Positions 55,423 to 63,365 of a stretch of DNA of 64,000 nt are shown piece after piece. This DNA is from Thermoproteota archaeon (GTDB lineage Archaea > Thermoproteota > Nitrososphaeria > Nitrososphaerales > Nitrosopumilaceae). The position numbers and the translations under genes were made by a program. The notes below the pieces were generated by a model. It was given only the letters and a program-made list of their open reading frames with translations, was not told the DNA's origin and searched no databases. How positions within the stretch are numbered: position 1 is the stretch's first letter; every line of letters begins with the position of its first letter. The stretch is from contig QQVN01000005.1 of the NCBI GenBank assembly GCA_003352285.1, positions 534,380-598,379 of the forward strand. The letters run 5' to 3'.

Positions 55423-56171
55423 AACGCGGTTTATTGTTAATTGATAGGGGAAGTAGAGAGAAAGAAGCGAAAGAAGAATTAGAGATTATTTGTAAAAAAG
55501 TTAAAGAAAAGGGAAATTACAACTATGTAGATTATTGCTTCTTAGAGGTTTTACCACCATTCATTAAAGAAGGAATAGAGAAATCATTACAAAATGAAAT
55601 GAATACATTAACTCTAGTTCCATATTTTTTGTATCCGGGGAAAAAAGTCAAAGCAGCTGTAACTGATGCCATGAAGTTTCAGGCAAACACAGAGGTAAAA
55701 TTTCTTGTAACTAAACCAATGACAATGCACAAGACCATGATTGATTTGGTTGATAATAGAATATCTACTACAATGAAAGAAAATTCAGTATCACTACCGA
55801 AAAATGATGTTGATGTTTTGATTATTGGTCACGGAAGTAAAGATCCCAATGCACAGATTTCTATAAAATATGTTGTAGATGGTCTTAAATCAACATATAG
55901 AAATGTAAATCATTGTTTCTTAGAGATAGAGCAGCCAGATATCCCTCACGGAATAAAGAATGCTGAAGAAAATAATCCAATAATTTTGATTATAGTTTTT
56001 TACTTTCTGCATGAAGGCGCTCATGTTAAAAGAGATATTTACGAGGATCTAAATCCTGCACTAAAAAATTCAAAACTCGAAAAAGTGTTTGTAACAAAAC
56101 ATATAGGAACAGATCAAAAAATGATTGACTTGATAATAGAAAGAGCGAAAGAGGTAGAAGATGCAGACTAG
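55419..56171 (+). CDS. cbiX: Double-domain CbiX-like sirohydrochlorin cobaltochelatase with degenerate first half
   Basis: 250 residues in two homologous halves. The second half (from about 130) has VLIIGHGSKDPNAQIS and FYFLHEGAHVKRDIYEDL with the metal-binding His residues. The first half has LLLIDRGSREKEAKEE and VPYFLYPGKKVKAAV, where the two usual His are replaced (GHGS to DRGS, HEGAHV to YPGKKV). One half therefore looks inactive in a family where small CbiX forms homodimers. Inserts cobalt early in the pathway. Translational overlap with both neighbours (4 and 11 nt). Confidence 0.88.
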   Translation: MKRGLLLIDRGSREKEAKEELEIICKKVKEKGNYNYVDYCFLEVLPPFIKEGIEKSLQNEMNTLTLVPYFLYPGKKVKAAVTDAMKFQANTEVKFLVTKPMTMHKTMIDLVDNRISTTMKENSVSLPKNDVDVLIIGHGSKDPNAQISIKYVVDGLKSTYRNVNHCFLEIEQPDIPHGIKNAEENNPIILIIVFYFLHEGAHVKRDIYEDLNPALKNSKLEKVFVTKHIGTDQKMIDLIIERAKEVEDAD

Positions 56172-56799
56172 AAAAGGTCAATCCATAGAAGATGCGAGTA
56201 TGGAAATGATCGAGTCAGAGATAGGAAAACATGAATATGATAAAATGGAATGGCCCATAGTAAGAAGAGTAATTCATTCAACTGCAGATTTTGATTTTGC
56301 TAAAAAAAATGCAATTGTCTTTCATAAAAATTCAATTAAAAGCGGTATGAATGCACTTGAGAATGGCTGTGACATTGTTGTCGATGTAAATGGGGTTTCA
56401 GGATTATTCAATAAACAAAATCTAAAAGATTTTGGAAACAAGATTGTATGTAAAATTTCAGATCAAGAGGTAGTTAGAAAAGCCAAGGAGGAAAATTTGA
56501 CTAGATCACAACTATCCATGAGGTTATCGAAGGATAGTATGCAAGGTGGAGTAATAGTTGTAGGAAATGCTCCAACTGCGTTACTAGAAGTCATAAAAAT
56601 GCTAAAAGAAAAGATCATCAGTCCAGCATTAATTATTGGCATGCCAGTGGGCTTTATTTCTGCAGCAGAATCAAAAGAAGAATTACAAAAACTTGACGTT
56701 CCCTTTATTTCTAATATAGGTAGAAAAGGTGGAAGTCCGTCTGCATCAGCAATAATTAATGCATTATACAAATTGATTAGAGAAAGTTCATCGCCTTGA
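56161..56799 (+). CDS. cbiC: Precorrin-8X methylmutase
   Basis: 212 residues. VRRVIHSTADFDF contains the catalytic His; CDIVVDVNGVSGLF, VGNAPTALLEVIKM and GMPVGFISAAESKEEL with ISNIGRKGGSPSASAIINAL complete the CbiC/CobH family. It moves a methyl group from C11 to C12 to form hydrogenobyrinate/cobyrinate. It overlaps cbiX at the start by 11 nt and the converging cbiA at the end by 12 nt. Confidence 0.96.
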   Translation: MQTRKGQSIEDASMEMIESEIGKHEYDKMEWPIVRRVIHSTADFDFAKKNAIVFHKNSIKSGMNALENGCDIVVDVNGVSGLFNKQNLKDFGNKIVCKISDQEVVRKAKEENLTRSQLSMRLSKDSMQGGVIVVGNAPTALLEVIKMLKEKIISPALIIGMPVGFISAAESKEELQKLDVPFISNIGRKGGSPSASAIINALYKLIRESSSP

Positions 56800-58161
56800 A
56801 TAAGCTAAACTGATATTTGCAAAATTTTGTGCAAATGATGAACTATCAAAATACAAATGGCCATAAGATGCTAATGTGTTATAATTTATCAAGCCATCTT
56901 TTTTGTTTTTTATTCCATCACCGATTGATAGGGAATAAGCAAATTTGCTATCAGAAGATAACGAATCAATCTCAGAATAATGAAATTCGTGTCCTTGAAA
57001 AATAGAGTTTTTTGGGCCAATCAAGCAATTTGAAGTAATTTTACCCTTTGTATAATTTAATTTCATTTTTTTTGTCATGATGGTTTCTGCATCAAAAACC
57101 CCTATCATTTTGAATTTTTTATTGTCATAGGAAATTGAATTTGTAAGATACATTAATCCTCCACATTCTGCATAAATTGGAATTTCATCAACTGCAGCTT
57201 TTTTAATTAATTTTTTAATTTGGTAATTTTTTGATAATTTATCCCCTAAAACTTCAGGGAACCCACCACCGATGTATATTCCATCACACTTAGGTAATTT
57301 TGTATCGGAAGTTGGACTAAAAAATTTTAGTCGAACACCTTCACGACGTAATGCATCAAGATTATCTTGATAGTAGAAATTAAAGGAATCATCAAGGGCT
57401 ACTGCGATACTAGTTTTTGTTTTTTTGTGTTTGAAAATTTTTGGGATTGTAATATGAGAAGTATTTTCAGAGACAGTAATTAATTTTTGAATGTCAATAT
57501 AAGAAGAAATCTCCTTAGCAATTTTAATTATCTTAGTTCGTATAGTTTTATCTTCCTTTGTAGGAATTAAGCCTAAATGTCTTGATGGTAAAGACAATTT
57601 TTCATCTTTTGGGATAATTCCAATAATTGGGATCTTTAATGATTCAAGTGATTGTCTGCATAGATTTTCATGCTTTTTACTAGCAATTTTATTGAGAATT
57701 ATTCCAACGATATGAGAGTTTTTATGAAATTTTTTGTATCCTAATGCAATTGCTCCTAGCGATCGTGCAGTTTTACTAGCATCTAAAACTAAGATGACTG
57801 GTGTATCAAGTATGGTTGCTACATGATGAGTACTAGAATAATTAGAAGCTCCTGAGAATCCATCATAATATCCCATTACACCTTCTATGATTGAAATGTC
57901 AGATTTTGAATGATTTACAAAGCTTTTTACAAGTTCCTCCTTACCCATTATCCATACATCGAGATTTCGAGTGTTGTTTTTTGCAACTGATGATAAATAA
58001 CTTGGATCGATATAATCAGGTCCTACCTTAAATGGCTGAATTGAATATCCTTGTTTTTTTAATCCAAAAATTATTCCACAAGTGATAGATGTTTTTCCAA
58101 CTCCACTTGTTGCACCAGATACTATCAGTCTAGGTATTTTCATTTTGTTTAATGGAATCAT
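56788..58161 (-). CDS. cbiA: Cobyrinate a,c-diamide synthase
   Basis: 457 residues. N-terminal ATPase domain RLIVSGATSGVGKTSITCGII and VGPDYIDPSYLS; C-terminal class I glutaminase with DGIYIGGGFPEVLG and EIPIYAECGGLMYLTN (catalytic Cys). Amidates two side chains of cobyrinate using glutamine. The start is ATG at 58161, with a second in-frame ATG six codons later. Divergent from cobO and converging on cbiC. Confidence 0.96.
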   Translation of the reverse strand: MIPLNKMKIPRLIVSGATSGVGKTSITCGIIFGLKKQGYSIQPFKVGPDYIDPSYLSSVAKNNTRNLDVWIMGKEELVKSFVNHSKSDISIIEGVMGYYDGFSGASNYSSTHHVATILDTPVILVLDASKTARSLGAIALGYKKFHKNSHIVGIILNKIASKKHENLCRQSLESLKIPIIGIIPKDEKLSLPSRHLGLIPTKEDKTIRTKIIKIAKEISSYIDIQKLITVSENTSHITIPKIFKHKKTKTSIAVALDDSFNFYYQDNLDALRREGVRLKFFSPTSDTKLPKCDGIYIGGGFPEVLGDKLSKNYQIKKLIKKAAVDEIPIYAECGGLMYLTNSISYDNKKFKMIGVFDAETIMTKKMKLNYTKGKITSNCLIGPKNSIFQGHEFHYSEIDSLSSDSKFAYSLSIGDGIKNKKDGLINYNTLASYGHLYFDSSSFAQNFANISLAYSRR

Positions 58162-58229
58162 TTGAATTTAAATTAATAATAATCTTGATTTTGCCAATCT
58201 TATTAGTTAGCGGTGATGATTTAGAAAAT

Positions 58230-58763
58230 ATGAGCGATAAAGGCTTAGTTATAGTCTATACAGGTAAAGGAAAAGGAAAAACTACTGCAGCATTAGGTAT
58301 GGCACTACGTGCAATAGGTTATAATCATAAAGTTTGCATGGTTCAGTTCATCAAGGGTTCATGGCATTATGGGGAGATGAGTTCATCAAAACGACTCGAA
58401 CCAGAATTTGAAATGACTGCAATAGGGAAGGGTTTTGTTGGTATAATTGATGATAAAAGTCCAAAGGAAGATCATCAAAAAATTGCAAATGAAGCAGTCA
58501 GAATATCGAAAGAAAAAATTCTATCAAAAAAGTATGATTTAGTGATTCTTGACGAAATTAATTATGCAGTAAATTTAGATTTAGTAAAAACTGGTGATAT
58601 TTTAGATTTAATTAAATCAAAACCAAATAATGTCAATCTAGTTTTGACTGGAAACTATGTAAAACCTGAGATAATTGAAGTAGCTGATTTGGTTACTGAG
58701 ATGAAAGAGGTAAAACATCCTTTTCAATTAGGAATAAAAGCAAAGAAGGGTATCGATTTCTAA
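58230..58763 (+). CDS. cobO: Cob(I)alamin adenosyltransferase, CobO/BtuR type
   Basis: 177 residues from MSDKGLVIVYTGKGKGKTTAALG, an ATP-binding P-loop (GKGKGKTTA) typical of the family; YDLVILDEINYAVNLDLV and VNLVLTGNYVKPEIIEVADLVTEM are also conserved. Attaches the adenosyl group to cobalt. The frame stays open to 58152 but that would overlap the divergent cbiA start; ATG at 58230 matches the family N-terminus. Confidence 0.95.
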   Translation: MSDKGLVIVYTGKGKGKTTAALGMALRAIGYNHKVCMVQFIKGSWHYGEMSSSKRLEPEFEMTAIGKGFVGIIDDKSPKEDHQKIANEAVRISKEKILSKKYDLVILDEINYAVNLDLVKTGDILDLIKSKPNNVNLVLTGNYVKPEIIEVADLVTEMKEVKHPFQLGIKAKKGIDF

Positions 58764-58802
58764 CTAGCAACATTAAATTACCAACAAAAAATTTTACTGC
58801 CA

Positions 58803-59606
58803 ATGTCTACTGAAACTCAAGAATTACCAGAACAAGGAGAAATTATCCTAGCAACAATAACCAAAGTAATGGATCATGGGGCATATGTTACCCTTGATGA
58901 GTATAATGGAATTCAGGGTTTTTTACATGTCTCAGAAATTGCTCCTGGATGGATTAGATCTGTTGGAAAATTTGTTAAACAAGGAGAAAAGAAAGTTTTA
59001 CTAGTCAAGAGAGTAAATTCTGAACGCGGAGATATTGATTTATCACTAAAGCAGGTTTCTACTGATCAAAAAAAGCGAAAGCTATTAGAAGCAAAAAGAT
59101 TTGAAAAAGGAAAAACTCTAATCAACAGTGTTAAAGAAAGTGCAAAACTTTCAGATAATGATGTAGAAAAAATAGAAGAAGCGATTTATGCAAAATATGA
59201 TTCTATTTACGATGCATTTTTAGATATTGCTAGAAAAGGCGAATCAGTTTTAAATGAACTAAAGATTTCAAAAAAAATTGCCACAGCAATCAAAGATGTT
59301 TGTGAAAAAATTAGACTCCCATCAGTAGAGATTAGAGGCATATTGGAATTAACAAATAACCAACCGGATGGTGTAGAGGTTATCAAAAAAATACTACTTG
59401 ATGTGATAAAAAAAGAAAAAGAATCTAACGTACAGATTACATATTTAGGTGCACCAAAATATAGAATATCAGTATCTGCTCAAGATTTCAAATCAGCTGA
59501 GAGATCATTAAAGCCGATAATTGAAGAGATACAAAAATCCATAGAAAAGAAGAAAGGTTCATTCAAATTCAGTAGAGAAGAATCAAAAAAGACAAGAGAG
59601 ACATAA
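58803..59606 (+). CDS. eif2a: Translation initiation factor aIF2 alpha subunit
   Basis: 267 residues. N-terminal S1 domain (about 10-85: GEIILATITKVMDHGAYVTL, GFLHVSEIAPGWI), helical middle part, and the C-terminal alpha/beta domain (IQITYLGAPKYRISVSAQDFKS). With beta and gamma subunits it carries Met-tRNAi to the ribosome. TATA-like ATTAAATT near 58776 is 26 nt ahead, suggesting leaderless expression. Followed immediately by Nop10. Confidence 0.96.
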   Translation: MSTETQELPEQGEIILATITKVMDHGAYVTLDEYNGIQGFLHVSEIAPGWIRSVGKFVKQGEKKVLLVKRVNSERGDIDLSLKQVSTDQKKRKLLEAKRFEKGKTLINSVKESAKLSDNDVEKIEEAIYAKYDSIYDAFLDIARKGESVLNELKISKKIATAIKDVCEKIRLPSVEIRGILELTNNQPDGVEVIKKILLDVIKKEKESNVQITYLGAPKYRISVSAQDFKSAERSLKPIIEEIQKSIEKKKGSFKFSREESKKTRET

Positions 59607-59607
59607 A

Positions 59608-59763
59608 ATGCATTTTCAACTTCGTAAATGTCAAAAGTGTAATATCTATACACTAAAGATGAAATGTTCAAAGTGTGAAACAGATACTTACTCGGTTCAT
59701 CCTGCAAAATTTTCACCAGATGATAAATACATGAGATATCGACTAGCTGAAAGATACGAATAG
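59608..59763 (+). CDS. nop10: Ribosome biogenesis protein Nop10
   Basis: 51 residues, MHFQLRKCQKCNIYTLKMKC with the zinc pair CxxC and KCSKCE, then the conserved HPAKFSPDDKYMRYR. It belongs to the H/ACA pseudouridylation complex with Cbf5, Gar1 and L7Ae. One nt after the aIF2-alpha stop; this pair is a classic archaeal arrangement. Its stop TAG abuts the stop of the converging AglB gene with no base between. Confidence 0.97.
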   Translation: MHFQLRKCQKCNIYTLKMKCSKCETDTYSVHPAKFSPDDKYMRYRLAERYE

Positions 59764-62433
59764 TTATTTCTCAATTATAGTAATTTTTTCAATTTTTGCC
59801 GAGTCAATATTTATTGGATGATCAAATTCATTTGTTTCTAAAGAACCAATTTGATCAACTACTTCTTGTCCAGAAATTACTTCACCAAATATAGTATACT
59901 GCCCGTCTAACCACGGAGAATCTCCTAACATTATAAAGAATTGAGAGCCTGCACTGTTAACATCAGCTCCTCTAGCCATAGAAACAATGTATTTTTTGTG
60001 CTGTAAGTCACTAAATTCTGGAGAAATTGAATAACCGGGTCCGCCAGTTCCCCACGTATCAGGAGAACCTGAAATAGTATTTGGATCGCCCCCTTGAATT
60101 ACAAAGCTAGGTATGATTCTATGGAAAATTGTTCCATCATAAAATCCAGATTTTGCTAATTGAACAAAATTATCCACTGTTTTTGGCGCAATGTCATCTT
60201 TGAATTCAATAGTAATCTCACCTAATGTTGTTTGTAAAACTGCTAATTCTGTTTTGGATTGTATAGTTGGAATATCGTCAATTAAAGTCGGATTATAGTT
60301 TTTATTAATTTCATAAATTAAAACACCGCTAATAGGACCTGGTGATTCACGATTTAGAGAAGGTGATTGATACACAAGTCTTAAAGGTCCATCACTATCA
60401 GAAGGATATTTCACATCTTTAATGTAAATTGGAGTATATCCAGGCGAATAAGATTCAATCTGCAAGTTATTTGCAAAGTTAACATATGCAACTGGTGTAA
60501 ATGGGAACATTTTTCCTAAGATGGTATCATTCCAGAAAAGATCAGTTCCACTCATACCATCAGCAAATAGGTATTTTGATAATGGTTCGCCAGCAATTCG
60601 GATGAACCATTGTTTTTTGCTCTCATCTGCGCCCCCAGTGAGAAGATATATCTCGGTAGGTTCAGATTGAATCTTTTGGGCTGCAACATAGACTAGAACA
60701 TAATCTGCATCTAATTCTTGTAATAGATTCCAAGCTTCATCTGGTGAACTTAGAAACATTTGGGCAATTTTTTTAATTTGCCAATCAATTAACGTAGCAT
60801 TATCTGCAAGCGATATTCTTTCCCCAAGTGTTGTGATCCAATAACCATAATCCCACCAAGATGCTACAACTGCATCTTGAGGAGTATTATTTTTTATCCA
60901 ATCCATTGCATGTGGCCAATCAGTAGTAGCGATGTTAAATTGGGTTCCGCCATTAAGTAATGTAGGTGGAGCTTTTACTGCATTAATCCATGTTGCATTT
61001 ACTGGGAGGATTACAGGTGAAATTAAAAATCCAATAATGATTATTGTAAAACTTATTTTTGTTATACTTTTAGAAGTGGAGGCAAACTTTTTCCCGTCTT
61101 TTTTAAATGAAAAAATTTCCGAAGATAATATAGCTAATGCTATTGAGGCAAGAATTAAAATTCCTACAGATGCAAAAATTTCCAGCCTAATGAATGCTGA
61201 ACTGATATAGGCACCCATCATACCTATTATCAAAGAAAATACAATCATATCTTTTTGAAGAAGAATTGAGGAATATTTCTGATTTTTTCTTAAAATTAAC
61301 CAGATCCCTAATCCAGCAAAAATCATAAGTATAGATTGGAAGTAAAAAGATTGATCCAATGTAGTAGTTGCATGCTCTGCTACTGAATCAATTAGTGGGT
61401 CTGTAGTTGTTAGAAAAGGATTGACTGCATTAAGATATCTATAAGTTGGAATTGTCACAATTCTTTCAGAATAATGAAGTGTGGAATTATAGATAATGAA
61501 GAAGCTAGCTAAAAGGATACAACCAACTAGAAATATTACAGCATTTCTTTTTCCATGATTTTTAGAAATTTTCATTATGAAAATTGATATTATCATAAAG
61601 ATTGTCGGTCCAATAAACACTAAACCACCTAAACCAGTTACAAAACTAGGACCAGGTCGAGGTAGAGAAGCTGCAATAATCAGCGAGGTTATTACAAAAA
61701 ATGGAATAGACCAAAGAAGAAAATTATAATCTTTTCTCAAAAAAGGTAAAGTCAAAAAATAAAGTCCCAAAGGAAGAATAAAGAATTGAATTCCTCCCCA
61801 AGAGGATAGTCCAAATACTAAGAAAATTCCTGCAGCAATAATTTTTATGGCTGTTATTTTTTGGTTTTTAGATTTTATTGCACTCAAAAAAAAGTATATC
61901 CCTAATAATCCATAAAAAAGTCCTAAAGGTTCTGATTTGAACCATCCAATAGTTCCTCTAATAATTATTGGTACGGATATAGAAAATATTAACGATGCAA
62001 AGAGGCCTGCTGTTGTTCCGCCAATAACACGAACAAGTCCAAAAACTACAATTGCTGTAAATGCGCCAAAGACTACTGGAAAGACTATTGTAAAATCATA
62101 AAGTGAATGTCCAGCATTAAAAATTGGATAAAGAGATGCTGCTGTAAGATGTAACATTACTTGAGATGTTTCTGATACATTTCTTCCATGTGGATGCCAA
62201 CTCATATCATCATGCCAATCAAAGTAGGCAGCGTATCCATTTTCTAAGATAAATTCTGTAGCACGAAAATTGAAGAATGGATCAAACTCATTTAGTTCAA
62301 AGCCATAATCAGCTGCTTGAGAACGAATAAGAATTGAAATTGTAAATGAAAGAGAGAGTATCCCTATGATTAATAGATGTTGTAAACGAAAATCAAATTT
62401 TCCAACTGAGAATAGTTTAGCGTTTGATAGCAA
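59764..62433 (-). CDS. aglB: AglB/STT3 oligosaccharyltransferase fused to a cyclophilin peptidyl-prolyl isomerase domain
   Basis: 889 residues. Residues 1-480 are a multi-span GT-C membrane domain with the acidic first loop NEFDPFFNFRATE (D51), the second acidic pair FDWHDDMSWHPHGRN and the SVAEHATTT loop (350-358). The catalytic WWDYG motif is at 526-530 in the globular part that follows. Residues 730-889 are a cyclophilin domain: FHRIIPSFVIQGGDP (catalytic Arg 772, Gln 780), SAGSQFFI and WLDGQYTIFG (W841), all key residues kept. The frame is continuous; the join is around ELAVLQTTLGEITIEF. AglB transfers lipid-linked glycan to Asn on proteins outside the membrane; the fused isomerase would sit on the same side. 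The start is TTG. Confidence 0.93.
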   Translation of the reverse strand: MLSNAKLFSVGKFDFRLQHLLIIGILSLSFTISILIRSQAADYGFELNEFDPFFNFRATEFILENGYAAYFDWHDDMSWHPHGRNVSETSQVMLHLTAASLYPIFNAGHSLYDFTIVFPVVFGAFTAIVVFGLVRVIGGTTAGLFASLIFSISVPIIIRGTIGWFKSEPLGLFYGLLGIYFFLSAIKSKNQKITAIKIIAAGIFLVFGLSSWGGIQFFILPLGLYFLTLPFLRKDYNFLLWSIPFFVITSLIIAASLPRPGPSFVTGLGGLVFIGPTIFMIISIFIMKISKNHGKRNAVIFLVGCILLASFFIIYNSTLHYSERIVTIPTYRYLNAVNPFLTTTDPLIDSVAEHATTTLDQSFYFQSILMIFAGLGIWLILRKNQKYSSILLQKDMIVFSLIIGMMGAYISSAFIRLEIFASVGILILASIALAILSSEIFSFKKDGKKFASTSKSITKISFTIIIIGFLISPVILPVNATWINAVKAPPTLLNGGTQFNIATTDWPHAMDWIKNNTPQDAVVASWWDYGYWITTLGERISLADNATLIDWQIKKIAQMFLSSPDEAWNLLQELDADYVLVYVAAQKIQSEPTEIYLLTGGADESKKQWFIRIAGEPLSKYLFADGMSGTDLFWNDTILGKMFPFTPVAYVNFANNLQIESYSPGYTPIYIKDVKYPSDSDGPLRLVYQSPSLNRESPGPISGVLIYEINKNYNPTLIDDIPTIQSKTELAVLQTTLGEITIEFKDDIAPKTVDNFVQLAKSGFYDGTIFHRIIPSFVIQGGDPNTISGSPDTWGTGGPGYSISPEFSDLQHKKYIVSMARGADVNSAGSQFFIMLGDSPWLDGQYTIFGEVISGQEVVDQIGSLETNEFDHPINIDSAKIEKITIIEK

Positions 62434-62490
62434 TTATGATGACTGAAAAAGATTGGCTTATTACTCTTTTCCGTATTTGGGCACGAACAA

Positions 62491-62946
62491 TTATGGTGAA
62501 AAAGTTCCTTTGAGTACAGCTTCATCCAAAATACAGTTTTTCATGGAACTCTCAAGCTCAGATTTAGTGGCACCTTTTGGAATTGATAATTTTTTGTTTA
62601 AAGAATACAATGTGAATATGTAGGTATGTTCTTTATCAGGGGGAGCAGGTCCACCATATCCATATTCGCCAAAATCATTTTTCCCATCAACCGAATTGGA
62701 AGGAGTGGTAGATTCTGGAATTTCTTTTGTAGAAGGATCTATGTTCCATAAAACCCAATGAACCCAAATTTTTCCAACTGCCCCCATAGCATCCGGATCA
62801 TCCATGATTAGAGCTAAAGATTTTGCATCAGATGATACTCCACTGATTTTTAGATGTGGACTAACATTTCCATGTTTGTATCCAAATTTTTTTGGAATTT
62901 TTTGTCCATTAGAAAACGAATTACTTTCAAGTTTAAGATTTCCCAA
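62491..62946 (-). CDS. YbhB/YbcL-family phosphatidylethanolamine-binding-like protein
   Basis: 151 residues. The family motif LALIMDDPDAMGAVGKIWVHWVLWNIDPS, GKNDFGEYGYGGPAPPDKEHTYIFTLYSLN and the end of fold SKLE-like helices are those of YbhB/YbcL (Raf-kinase-inhibitor-like). Binds phospholipid head groups or anions; cellular role unknown. No signal peptide. Lies 35 nt downstream of the PIN gene. Confidence 0.93.
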   Translation of the reverse strand: MGNLKLESNSFSNGQKIPKKFGYKHGNVSPHLKISGVSSDAKSLALIMDDPDAMGAVGKIWVHWVLWNIDPSTKEIPESTTPSNSVDGKNDFGEYGYGGPAPPDKEHTYIFTLYSLNKKLSIPKGATKSELESSMKNCILDEAVLKGTFSP

Positions 62947-62981
62947 TACAGATTAAATCAACTTGGACAAGTTAAATTTTT

Positions 62982-63365
62982 CTAATTTTCTAACACTATT
63001 CTGTCGTTTGAAAATGAAATTACTGAACCTTTATTTTCTTTGATTTTGTTCTTTAGGTCCTTATCCATTGTGGCTATAATTCCCCCATTATTTTTTACAT
63101 AAAGAATCATTTCTTTATCTGCAAATTTTCCATCTAAAGGAATTATCCTGAATTTTTTAATATATCGAAGGGTTATTGATGCGTTATTTTTTTTTGTTTC
63201 ATTAGACAGTAATTGATTTAATTCATTTATCACTACAGTTGGGACTACAAATTGTATCTGTCCAATTTCAGTATCAAGTTGAGATAAATTCTTAATTCTT
63301 TTTGTAGCTAAATGAATTAAAAAACTAGTATCACAGATAACGTCAACCAATGACGCCTGCACCAA
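62982..63365 (-). CDS. PIN-domain ribonuclease (Fcf1/Utp24-like)
   Basis: 127 residues. DVICDTSFLIHLATKRIKN (first catalytic Asp), VVPTVVINELNQLL (Glu), and IIATMDKDLKNKIKEN (Asp) form the PIN active site. Located directly downstream of aIF2-gamma, a synteny seen for the archaeal Fcf1-like rRNA-processing nuclease. It overlaps aIF2-gamma by 23 nt. A free toxin is less likely, since no antitoxin gene adjoins it. Confidence 0.85.
   Translation of the reverse strand: MVQASLVDVICDTSFLIHLATKRIKNLSQLDTEIGQIQFVVPTVVINELNQLLSNETKKNNASITLRYIKKFRIIPLDGKFADKEMILYVKNNGGIIATMDKDLKNKIKENKGSVISFSNDRIVLEN

Noticed and set aside
58152-58229. Hydrophobic N-terminal extension of CobO
   Set aside because: It overlaps the divergent cbiA start and precedes a standard CobO N-terminus at the ATG 58230.
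62426-62443. TGATGACTGA as a possible C/D box
   Set aside because: C-like and D-like motifs are adjacent with no guide between them, and no terminal stem is present.
62982-63365. VapC-type toxin of a toxin-antitoxin system
   Set aside because: There is no antitoxin gene, and coupling to aIF2-gamma fits a housekeeping rRNA nuclease better.
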